From Chara braunii (taxonomy: Eukaryota; Streptophyta; Charophyceae; Charales; Characeae): a DNA stretch of 36,467 bases. Below, one piece after another: positions 20,458 to 30,030 of the stretch. A model generated the notes under the pieces. The model did not search any database, was not told where the DNA came from, and saw nothing but the letters and a program-made list of their open reading frames with translations. How positions within the stretch are numbered: position 1 is the first letter of the stretch; the number at the start of each line of letters is the position of its first letter. Location of the stretch: assembly GCA_003427395.1 (NCBI GenBank), contig BFEA01000300.1:1534393-1570859 (forward strand), given 5' to 3'. Both the position numbers and the translations under genes were made by a program.

Positions 20458-20618
20458 AAAAAAAAAAAAAAAAAAAAAAACACAGACCCCCCCCCCCCCC
20501 CCCCCCCCCCACCCGCCGAAACACACGCACACACAAGTGCACACACTGACAGACATGCAGACACACAGACGCGCACAAACACACACACACGCATGCGCAC
20601 ACAGAAGCACATGTGCAC
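20458..20618. repeat. A23, C24 and (CA)n simple-sequence block
   Basis: A run of 23 A, then CACAGA, a run of 24 C, then an imperfect CA-rich tract to about 20618. Long homopolymers like these are error-prone in assemblies. Open frames over them are artefacts. Confidence 0.95.
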
Positions 20619-20639
20619 ACTTTTTCGTAGTCCTAATCT

Positions 20640-22201
20640 GTACCAATTGTTCTCAGAGGTGGATGCGTTTGCAATTGCAGGACAGTGACCAACCAGGATG
20701 GCTTGCCAGGACCATGGCCAGGGTGTCCCCGGTCCCATTTTTTGCCAGATGTGATCCCACCAATGCCACGTCAACAATGCAACAGGGCACTGCATGAAGA
20801 TGTGTTCTATAGTCTCATTTCGTATTTGCGGGGGGTAGGCCGTGTGCATCTCTGGCACCGAGGGAGTGCCACCCTTTTTATCAACCAGGCGTTTGTTGGC
20901 AGGCAGCGGTGGGTGATCTGCCACTGCAAGGATGTGATTTTAGCCGGTCTGATCTTGGTCTCGCTGAACCATCGGATGGGTGTCAAGAGGGCTCTGTCAG
21001 TATCTCAGGTGTTTGACCCAGCTGCCGATAAAGACGGCCCGAAGAATTCTTTTAAGCCATAGCATCTCATATGTGGACCTAACTGACAGGGAGTGCAGGT
21101 GGATCCGTTTGTCAGAGAATACCCCGGGCCGTCGTGTGATTCGCCACTGCCACTCCTGGGGGTTTAAGGCCAGCTCTTGGATGGGTATCTGTGACTGGAA
21201 AACCGTGGCCTCTTCACCCTCCCCCAAAACCCCCTGAATGCATCCGACAAGTTGTCCCGCCACTCGAACGGCTTGGTGGAGCCCCTAACAACTGGTTCCT
21301 TGCCTGTATTGTGTAGTATTCAACCAGCACATCTGTATGCTGCACGATATGGATTCTTCCTATCCTACCGAGGTGTCCCCAACGGACTAGGCCCCTTTTT
21401 TAGCAGCCTGTACCAGACAATCGTTATTGCTTCTATAATCAGTTCTAAATGGTTTTCTATGTGCTGACTATACAGGAGGGAGCCCTGCAGATGAGCCGTT
21501 GTTTTTCAGTTTTTCCTTTCCTGATCCTATAGATGTCCTACCCGTAGCACTCCCTGCTTGACCCACCCCTTCCATGGGGCCGCTGAACTACATAGCACCT
21601 AACCATGGTTGGGGGCGATCCATCTATTGCCAAGCATGGGTACACCTCTTCCCAGCGATGCGGTGGTGGTTTATCAGAGAGGGGAAGCTTGCGCCAGTTT
21701 TTCAGGATTGTGAGCCAGAATTCTGCTATTGGCCAACCTTGAGTTCTACGTGGGATCGACCGATAGTGGTTCTCTAACCACGTGAGGGGGTCCACCTCTG
21801 GCGGGGCGGACAGGGCTGATCGTGCAGTGTGCTCAAGTGCTAGTGCTCTCCATGGGCTTCTGGTGGTAAGGATCAGCATCTTCAACCATTTAAGGCAGAG
21901 GGCCTCCCCCCATTTGCTTTGGTTGCATAACTGATTCCCATGCCACTCGGCTAATCGCATTTGCCTGCTCATCGCTTCCTCTCCATGAAAACGTCGCCGC
22001 CTTGGTCTTGAGGGTTTTAAAGGCTGCCCTGCTCAATGGCCACAACACTGATTTATACCACAGGGTAGCAAACACCATGTTATTGATTGTCAATGCTCTA
22101 CCGAAAATAGAAGTGTGCTTATTCTGCCAAGCGGTGAGTTTGGTCAAAGCCGGTGTGCCAATCCAACTGTCGTTGGACGGCGGTCGGCCATGGGCTGTCA
22201 T
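20640..22201 (-). pseudogene. LINE connection and zinc-binding C-terminal region (minus)
   Basis: Pieces include KHTSIFGRALTINNMVFATL, ATFSWRGSDEQANAISRVAW, LTWLENHYRSIPRRTQGWP and RKLPLSDKPPPHRWEEVYP. The zf-RVT knuckle is split by a frameshift. Its CX2C (CQRC, bases 20846-20857) is in one frame and its HX4C (HIFMQC) in another. The region ends near the (CA)n block. Confidence 0.8.
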
Positions 22202-22240
22202 GGTGACTCCCAGGACACAGACCGTAGCCTCCTGAGGGAG

Positions 22241-23420
22241 TTAGTGGATGTTAGGGACGTCCGGTGGGCGCCCCCCTTGATGGTGGACCCACCATCCTTG
22301 TGTTTTGCTCCCCCAATTTACTACCATGTCCGATACTTCCCCAAACTTATCCACTAGCTGCTTGATTTCTTCCATATTTCGATGTGTGACATTCACTATA
22401 ATGGTGAGGTCGTCCGTGAACAACGCACCCACCGGAACAGCGTCCTCAGGGACTTGTGCGATTCGGAGTTTTATAATGTCCTTGTTGGTGCAAAGATTGA
22501 CAGACAAGCGCTCCATGATGACGAGGAAGAGGAAGGGGGCAATGAGATCACAATTGGATTGGCGGGGCCAGGGTCCATTTATCTGCACCCTTGTGGTTGC
22601 GTTGTGGTGGAGAAAGCGGACCCACGTACGAAAGTCCGGCCCAAAGTTTATTTTTTCCAAGTATTTACCTAGGAGCAGCCAATCGACATGGTCGTAGGCC
22701 TTCTCACAGTCTATAATATATAAGTGCAGCGTTTTGCTTGGTTTGCCGGGTTAATTGGATAACCTCGTGGATTNGCAAGATGTTTTTTTGGATATGTCGT
22801 AGGCCTTCTCACAGTCTATAATATATAAGTGCAGCGTTTTGCTTGGTTTGCCGGGTTAATTGGATAACCTCGTGGATTTGCAAGATGTTTTTTTGGATAT
22901 GTCGTAGGCCTTCTCACAGTCTATAATATATAAGTGCAGCGTTTTGCTTGGTTTGCCGGGTTAATTGGATAACCTCGTGGATTAGCAAGATGATTTAGCT
23001 CTGTTGCATAAAACCTCCAGGCATAAAACCTCGTTTTGCTTGGTTTGCCGGGTTAATTGGATATATAATATATGCGAGGCATGTATTATATCCTCCAGGA
23101 CCGGAATCATTCGATTCGCCAACGCTTTATTTAGCTAGCATCTTGTAGACTACGATGAGGAGGGTGATTGGTCGGTAGTTCCGGATGTTAAACTTATCCC
23201 ATTTTTTGTAGAGGAGGGACAATACCCCTTGCCCCACCAGCTCTCCCACTTCTCTTGTGCACCATACGTCATTATAGTAGTTCATAAGATCCGAGTTCAT
23301 ACAATTTCACATCTTCTCCCAAAACTCTTTCGGGAGACCATCCAGCCCCAGGAGTGTTCTCCTCCATCTGCATGAGGGTCTTCCATATTTCTTCTTTGGT
23401 CAGGGGTGCCTCAAGCTGCC
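22241..23420 (-). pseudogene. LINE reverse transcriptase domain (minus, broken)
   Basis: From 23420 down the order is: EEIWKTLMQMEENTPG and DGLPKEFWEKM (before a stop); GVLSLLYKKWDK and NYRPITLLIVVYKMLAK; motif A IIDCEKAYDHVDW; a G-to-S altered motif B (RQSNCDLIAPFLF); and motif C LFTDDLTIIV (22409-22423). The catalytic FTDD is intact. The segment between the fingers and motif A is replaced by a 105-base triplication (22691-23000), which by itself would destroy the protein. Confidence 0.85.
22691..23000. repeat. 105-base unit in triplicate inside the LINE reverse transcriptase
   Basis: Units start at 22691, 22796 and 22901 with GTCGTAGGCCTTCTCACAG. Units one and two look identical apart from the N at 22774, and unit three diverges after about 22985. 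A fourth partial piece (CGTTTTGCTTGG to AATTGGAT) lies at about 23031-23062. The minus strand of each unit encodes the segment leading into motif A. Confidence 0.95.
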
Positions 23421-23833
23421 TTCGTTGCTCGGGGGAAAGTGCCTTGTTGACAAGTTGAAGGAAGTTTGCAATCTGTTGTAGGCGGGTGTCCTCCGCATTG
23501 GGAGGGATATGAGAGGCGAAAAGGTCCTTGAAAAAATTCCGTGCAATTTTGACGCATCATGCCGTACTGAGAATGGGGTGGGTGTCTACCCCTCCTGGTC
23601 CATACAGTGCTTCCACGACTGTTCGTTTGACTCTTGCTCGGGCTAGGCCAAAAAACTTTGTGTCCATTGTGCCTTCCGTAGAATATTTTGAGATTTCCTC
23701 CCTGATTCTTGTCCCTTGCCAACGATACCGTGTAACAACTGGGATTTAACTGTTTGTAATGTCTGTGTGTGTTTTTGTTTTGGGTTTTGCATATCAGCCT
23801 GCTGTTCTAGCTCTTGAAGTTGGCTCATGAGAA

Positions 23834-24210
23834 TCATTTCGTGTTGGTTGTGCTGATTTGCGAGTTGTTTGGAAATTCGTTGCATTTTTTGGTTAAGAAG
23901 GAGAGACCGTTGTTGAACCATGTTGAGACTGAGCCTATCTTCGGTTTGCGGTCTTTCCAATAGGCCCAAGCTTGGGCCAGATAACGCTGAAATGTGGTAA
24001 GGCGAAGCAGCAAAGTATTTAACTTGTAGAAGCTAGGACCTTGGTCTGGTCTCTTTCGAAAGATCAGGGCCACCATGCACATTTTGTGGTCTAGGCCTGG
24101 GTGGGGACTAGAAGGGAGTATTGCAGCTAGAGTTAGGCCGCCCACCAAGGCTTCTGAGACTAAAGTTAAATCAATTATGGACTTTGAGAGTCTGGATGGG
24201 TTGAATATGG
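23834..24210 (-). pseudogene. LINE endonuclease C-terminal end (minus)
   Basis: The relic keeps LSKSIIDLTLVSEALVGG and ILPSSPHPGLDHKMC. The His of GLDH is the conserved final catalytic residue of exonuclease-endonuclease-phosphatase nucleases. RKRPDQGPSFYKLNTLLLRL and a linker follow. The frame breaks before the reverse transcriptase. Confidence 0.8.
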
Positions 24211-24422
24211 CATGATTTAATTTTCATCTCTCATTTTAAAAAGTTGGAGGTTATTTTGTTGGTCGATGTGAAAATTGGCTGTGTTCAGGAAGAGCTACCA
24301 GCGACAACAGGAAATTGGTAATCGATCACGAGTCGACATCTGTCCTCAGTTTGTTCAATGAAGTGTTTTATTTGTTGCAAGTTAGAAAAAGTCTGTATAG
24401 GACTATTCTGAAAAACTTTTTT

Positions 24423-24557
24423 TTTCCCCCAAGGGGAAACGGACCTCTGGCCTCCGTTTGTACGTTCTTCTTCTCCTCCATGAGGATGGTCTACATGATT
24501 CATAGCAACACCACGAACATCGGGTCGTCTTCCTAACCATCTACTTTGCCCTGCTTT
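24423..24557 (-). pseudogene. rpl2: Fragment of ribosomal protein L2 C-terminus, mitochondrial type
   Basis: The minus strand encodes [20 protein letters not shown], then [20 protein letters not shown], then SPWGKKK, in one open frame. This matches the C-terminal domain of bacterial-type L2, including the invariant HPHGG loop that lies near the peptidyl-transferase centre. The phrases SRWLGRRP and SVSPWGK are typical of mitochondrial L2. Only about 45 of some 270 or more residues are present. After GKKK the frame runs on for 46 unrelated codons to a stop at 24285. The usual G-G-E-G-R after HPHGG is altered to E-E-E-R. It is best read as a nuclear insertion of organelle DNA, or the relic of a transferred gene. 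Confidence 0.85.
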
Positions 24558-24738
24558 CCTAAAATTATGTTTGATAAACTATCTTAATCCATAGGAGGAA
24601 AGAGGGCGAAGAGGGAGGGAAAGAGGAAGAATGGAGAATCCCGCCCTGCTTTCCTAAAATTACGCTATTGATAAACTATCTTAATCCATAAGAGGAAAGA
24701 GGGCGAAGAGGGAGGGAAAGAGGAAGAATGGAGAATCC
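24549..24738. repeat. 95-base tandem duplication next to the rpl2 relic
   Basis: Units at 24549 and 24644 start CCCTGCTTTCCTAAAATTA and end with a purine tract (GAGGGCGAAGAGGGAGGGAA, then GAATGGAGAATCCC). The first 9 bases of unit one encode KAG of the L2 relic, so the break point lies inside that relic. Confidence 0.95.
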
Positions 24739-24856
24739 CCCTGGGAAATCTAACAACAACAGGGGCATTCTTTCTGACCAGTCTCCTGTCCACTTTTGAA
24801 AACAGAATACTGCACCAAGGAGGCAGATCCACCGTAGTTAAGATACTGCAGTAAAA

Positions 24857-25863
24857 ATGCAGTATGAACTGTATTTGCGTTATGCAAGCAATTGGGCTTG
24901 TCATGATGATGCGGCTTTCAAGTCCACAAATGACAAGGTTGGCTGGATTAGAGAACGTCTGAGAGCCTTTAAGGGGGCCTCGGAGGCCGCATGCGAAATT
25001 TTCCTAATACAGCTAGTCTCGTCTTCCGTTATTATGGTCATTTGCATGTTTGACGCTGACAAAAGAGCAATGGACGGTTGGAAATCACTCTGTTGTGGAG
25101 GATCGAAAGTGTGGATCTATCCTTGGTCTCCCCCGAAACAGCAGCGGTCGGAGGAACGCAGGGAACAAATGATGAGGGAACTCTTTTGGGTAGAATTTAG
25201 ACACATCCCGATCGAAATTCAGGCGTCCTTCGTGCAAGATTTCGCAGAGAAATACGATATGCTTAATTTCATTGACCCTCTCCTCCGCATGTAGCACGGC
25301 GGGATGATTACCTGATGTTGGCCATCAATCTAGCCGAGGGGCAGATCTTTACAATTGACGACATTATCCTATATTGCGTAGGTGGGAAGATGTACTGTAT
25401 ACATACCGCTCATAAACACAGACCTTGGTGTCTTAACTGTCAGGCTTATGGGCACCTATACACAGACACATCCTGTGCCTACCACCCCTCCCGCGCGGCA
25501 AAACCCACAAGCCGTCTGAGGAAAGACCCCTTTGTAGAAACGCGATGGCGAACTGTCGACTCGAGGCACGAGGGGTGGGTCTATATTGATGCTATAGAGC
25601 GGGGGGGTGGCGAGGTGGTGGGATGGTCGTGGGAAGGGCAAGGCGAACCCCGACAAGACACAAAATCACCTGAGACATGTGTCCCCCCTAAGACCTTGGA
25701 GTCTCACTTACAACAACCGGTGGGGAAAGGGGAGACATGGGAGAAGGTCGGAAGGAAAAAGCAAGGGAAGAAAGGGTTGTTGACAAATCGACCCGGGGTG
25801 GGGGGAGGCCCCAGCGATAACAGTTTCCCTCCCTGGTGGAGGAAGGAAACGGGGGAAATTTAG
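24857..25863 (+). pseudogene. LINE ORF1, nucleic-acid binding protein (frameshifted)
   Basis: The first part (24857-25294) carries KVGWIRERLRAFKGASEAA, then MVICMFDADKRAMDGWKSL and ELFWVEFRHIPIEI. This is the layout of the DUF4283 domain of plant LINE ORF1 proteins. The frame breaks at about 25290 and continues in another frame with DDYLMLAINLAEGQ and a zinc knuckle CLNCQAYGHLYTDTSC (CX2CX4HX6C, two residues longer than usual in the last gap). A basic, Gly-rich tail follows and the frame stops at 25863. ORF1 proteins coat the element RNA. Confidence 0.8.
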
Positions 25864-26539
25864 TACCAAGCACAACTGGTGGAGGGGGCCAGGTGCCCAC
25901 GACTGCTGAAGGGGGCCCAGGTGGCGCCTTGGAGGGAGGAAGTGAAAGGGGGAGGGATGCAGAGGAGGTGACCAGATTGGGAAAGGGTCTGGGGAAACCG
26001 TTGCAACCAGCACTAGAAGATCACGGACAACAATCTGTATATCAAAAACAAATGGTACAATCATTTGGAACGATGAACGAGAAGGCACCCCCGTCACAGC
26101 ATGCGCAAGCCCTATAATCACAACAAACACATCAGGCACAACAACCGGTGCACTTACAGCAAGCGCGTTTGAAACAACAAGCACGGGCGTCAACACCCAC
26201 AATCCCCTCAAGCAGCACATGCAACATTGGTAACCGGCACAACAAATGCAACCGGTGCAACCTTCAGATCAACTGACACTACAAACGGAGGTGCCTCATC
26301 GGGGACAACAACCGTGTCTGGAAGACCAAGTGCAGCAAACACTGCAGGATCATGGTGAACAGGGGGCCACACCCAAAGAACATCAAGCCCTGGCCCCAGA
26401 TTTCTTCTCGGACGTTGTCGGAGCCCAACCCATGGACGTCGACACGGCCCCTCCCCCTCCTAAGGTTGAAATGGAGGACAACCCAAAAGACCCAGATGCC
26501 CCTCCCAAGAGATGGACCTGGATCAAAAAATTCAGATAG
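25836..26539 (+). pseudogene. Gln/Pro-rich tail of LINE ORF1 (broken)
   Basis: Two open pieces (25836-26117 and 26246-26539) in different frames encode Gln-, Gly- and Pro-rich sequence, including QPMDVDTAPPPPKVEMEDN and PKRWTWIKKF. This is typical low-complexity tail material after the zinc knuckle. Stops separate the pieces. Confidence 0.55.
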
Positions 26540-27452
26540 TTACAGATTGGATAATTAAAGATTTGAAATATCGCGTGGAGGGGAGGCCGGTGGGGAGGAA
26601 TATTGGGACACGTCCTATGTGGAACTGGTCACCCTGTTGAATAATAGTCCAATACTCAGAACCACACTGACATCCGGCCCCCGCCCCATTTATCAAGGGT
26701 GGAAGTCTTTCAACGCATCCTGGCCATCGCTCGAGGTCGCTTTCGCCCTCCCCCTGCCCCGGACCCCCTCAAATCTCAGAACAAGGAACAGGGACAGCCC
26801 CCCGCCCCACCGGATGCCCAACAAGAGGGCAAAATGGAAATGGCAGAGGAAGGGCTGACCTCTCGACATCTCAAGTTGCGACAAATCATTAAACGGGGAG
26901 GGCGCTCAAGGGTTTCTGCCTCTCTCTCAAACAGAGCGAATCTTGGCAATCACTATGAGGAAGGCGGATGAGAAATGAGAGATTGGGCTCTCCCCGGTGG
27001 GAAAACATGGGGGGGTGATACTGCAAGGATGACACTTTCCTGCACAGATCGAGGATGTAAGGGAAAGGGACAGAGTTTTTACGAGACAAATGGGGACCTT
27101 CGTCCAGAAACACTATGCACAAGGAGCAAGGGTGGCAATAAGATTCGAAAGTTGCGAGCAGCAGGTGGCGAAGAATGACCTCTATCTGCTGTTCGAATCT
27201 AATAAAACCGTTGATCTGTGCTGGTACAGCCACAACGCATTGCTTGACCTTCAGCGTGCCAAGGTAAAAGCTAGTGAATTCTGGTCCGAGGATGATGTAT
27301 GCAGGTGTCTGTGCACAACATTGCGGAAAGAGACCCTGAACCTGGACAGATGGGATGTCAAACAGTGGCACCCCTTGTGAATTCCGCTTGTTTAGATTAA
27401 AATGACTGACTTAGAAACACTCTACTGTAAAAACCCTGCCTGACAACAGTGC
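26540..27452 (+). other. Region between LINE ORF1 and ORF2, with a 97-codon open frame
   Basis: The clearest frame is 27090-27380 and reads MGTFVQKHYAQGARVAIRF, then NDLYLLFESNKTVDLCWYSH. It has good composition but no family that I recognise. An earlier piece (26699-26971) is Pro- and Lys-rich. Both may be further parts of ORF1 or a third element protein. Confidence 0.4.
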
Positions 27453-28322
27453 GTGAGGTCGACAGACCTAAACCTGCGTTCCATCAATGTAAATGGCCTG
27501 ACAACCTGCGGCCCGAAAAAATGTCAGGCCATTTGGGATCAGCTTAGAGGGGTGGTGGGGAGGAGATGGCCAGATGTGATATGCGTTCAAGAGACCCACT
27601 TACAGGACAAGGCGGATCACAACAGGTCACGCAAGAAGGTCTGGCCCCACTCGGCTGTGAGGGCCCATGCCCCTAGGCCGAGATCTGTTAGGGTTGCCAT
27701 CTGGATACCTCTCGACTCCATATTTCGGATGGTCCATTGAGTGGCAAACGAAGAAGAAGGGCAGTGGGTATCAGTGTTAGGAATGTTGGAGCTGAAATTG
27801 CTTTGTATCTTGTGCATCTACTCTCCCAACATGGTAGGAGAGAGAAAAACCTTTCTAGGGGACATAGGAACGCAAGTACTTGACGACATTCCGTTGGTCA
27901 TTGCGGGGGATTTTAATGCCGCTCCCGATAGGGGGAGGGACAGATGGAACCCCCAAGGGTCCCCTTCGCATGCAGCAGGGGAAAATGAGCAAATGATTGC
28001 AGACCTTTGTGAATCCCTGACAGTGTTTGACACTTTTCGTCGCCTGCACCCCAATGACAAGACCTTTACCTGTATAAGAGACAGCGCCCTGTCAAGGTTG
28101 TCAAAATCCCGAATAGATCTCATTCTTCTCTCAAATGATCTACAAGGCGCCATGCGATGGACAACTATTCTTCCTCACAGTCCACACCCAGGCCTTGATC
28201 ATAAAACATGCGGGATAATATTAACAATGAGAAAAAGGCCCGACCAAGGGCCCGATTTTTACAAACTTAAGACTTCCCTTCTAACAGACCAACTTTTTCG
28301 ACAAATGATCCAGCACGAGTGA
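27453..28322 (+). pseudogene. LINE ORF2 endonuclease domain (two stops)
   Basis: This is an apurinic-type (exonuclease-endonuclease-phosphatase) nuclease that nicks target DNA for the element. It has RSINVNGLTTCG with the conserved Asn, DVICVQETHL with the catalytic Glu, IYSPN, VIAGDFNAAPD with the catalytic Asp and Asn, SRIDLILLS, and HPGLDH with the final His. All key residues are present. A TGA at 27738-27740 and another at 28320-28322 interrupt the frame. Both could be former TGG codons. Confidence 0.88.
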
Positions 28323-30030
28323 CACTTCTGGTGTCAACAAAAAAACTTTTTTGACTCATTCTCCACGTGGTTCAACAATGACCTAATTTACCTAGCCCGG
28401 AAACGCAAGGATTTCTCTAGAGCTAAGACAACCCTGAGGCAGCAACAAAAAACAACTATCCATAAGGAATTGCTGGACCTGGACCAACAAGAAGAATCAC
28501 AAAACCTTATTGCACGTATTCATAATGTGAAGGACCAACCACTTCAATACGCCCAACACAGATGGCAAGGTATTAGGATAAGGGAAAAAATAACCAAGTT
28601 CACCCAAGAGGTCACCATGGACATTCATTTTTTCAAGATGGCGACGGCCCGTTCAAGACCGTAATCGAAGCTCTCTATGACCCTGGCAGCGGGGATGAAG
28701 TTATAGCAACCGACACTGCACATTTCACACTAATCACAAGGTCATTCTTCAAACAACTATATACATCCCACATTCCAGTCCCACGGGGGGAGGAATGGAC
28801 AAGAGACATAAATAATTTTTTGTCCCCCATGGATAGACACCTATCTTCACACCAGCGGGACCATATGGAGCGACCCCCGACAAAAGAAGAAATGTGGACG
28901 ATGCTTCTACAGATGAAGGAGGAGAAAACTCCTGGAATTGACGGGTTCCCCAAAGAATTTTGGGAAGTGACGTGGTTCTTAGTGGTCAGACCTTAGTTCG
29001 GACTTGTGAGAATTTGAAGGTATGGGAGGATGGTGAGATGAGAGAAGTGGTGGGAAAAGGGGTGTTGTCCTTGCTCTACAAAAAAAGAGATAAGATGAAC
29101 ATCAAGAACTATAGGCCGATTACCGTACTCACGGTAGCCTACAAAATCCTCTCTAAAGCCTTGGCGAATCGCATGGATGAGGTCCTTGAGGACATAATAC
29201 ATCCAGCACAGACAGGGTTCATGACCGGTAGGAAAATATAAGAGAATATGCTGTTAGTCAACGAAGTGGTCAGTCTGGCATATAGGCACAAAACAAATGT
29301 TGCTATCATTTTCATTGACTTTGAAAAAACCTACGGCCATGTTGACTGAGACTTTTTAGATAAATGTTTGGTCAAAATGACTTTTGGACCGGTCTCCAGG
29401 CGATGGGTGAGAATTCTTCATAGCAATGCCACTACGTGTGTACAGGTAAATTGATCAGTGACACCTCCCTTTGAGCTCCAACGATCGGTCAGATAAGGAG
29501 ACCCCATTGCCCCCTACCTTTTTCTGATCACAATGGAGGCACTATTCGCCAACCTGAGGCACAATAAGGATCTCACCCGCATCAGAATTACTGATATCCC
29601 GAAGGAAGCAGTGTCAATCTGCTCCCTGTTTGCAGACGAGCTCACCATCATGGTAGAAGCAAAAACACAAAACATGGCGGAAATCCAGACCCTCATGAAC
29701 CGTTTTTGTTGGGTCTCTGACACGACCATTAACTGGGGGCAAAAGACTATGGGTTGGTGGCTTCATGTCATGTGCGAAGCACAAAAAGTCATAATGGGTA
29801 GGTCCCCTGAGAGCCCACGTATCACTTGGCTTCCTCTAGATGACCCTCTTAGGTTCCTAGGGGCGTTGGTTACAGCAAAAGGAAAACCCATTTTTAACGA
29901 TGAATGGTTGGGAAGGTCAGCACGGACCAAATTAACAAACTGGAACAGTAAACACACATCAATTTTCGGACGGACCCTTGTCATTAACAACGTGGTACTT
30001 GCTACCCTCTGGTATAAAACCTATGAGTAG
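28323..30030 (+). pseudogene. LINE ORF2 reverse transcriptase domain (broken)
   Basis: A linker (FSTWFNNDLIYLARKR) leads to EEKTPGIDGFPKEFW, then GVLSLLYKKRDK and NYRPITVLTVAYKILSKAL. Next come AQTGFMTGRK, motif A IIFIDFEKTYGHVD, motif B GDPIAPYLFL and motif C LFADELTIMV. Motif C should end D-D and here reads D-E. Motif A has Gly where A-Y-D-R usually has Asp. Frame changes occur near 28640 and 28960. Stops lie at 29239, 29347, 29452 and 29494. It reverse-transcribed element RNA when intact. Confidence 0.9.

Larger units (their letters stand above)
20640..24210 (-). mobile_element. 5'-truncated, degraded LINE (minus strand)
   Basis: Read from 24210 down, the pieces follow LINE ORF2 order. 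First is the end of the endonuclease (SRLSKSIIDLTLVSEALVGG, SPHPGLDH). Next are RKRPDQGPSFYKL, a linker, and the reverse transcriptase (GVLSLLYKKWDKFNIRNYRP, CEKAYDHVDW, LFTDDLTIIV). Then comes the connection domain and the C-terminal zinc domain (ETIEHIFMQCP, near 20780). The same blocks in the same order occur in the plus-strand LINE at 27453-31972, so the two belong to one family. Many frameshifts and stops make it inactive. Its 5' part (ORF1 and most of the endonuclease) is missing. Confidence 0.9.

Noticed and set aside
20361-20924. 187-codon minus-strand frame
   Set aside because: Only its first part is LINE C-terminus. The rest is the CA, C and A simple-sequence block.
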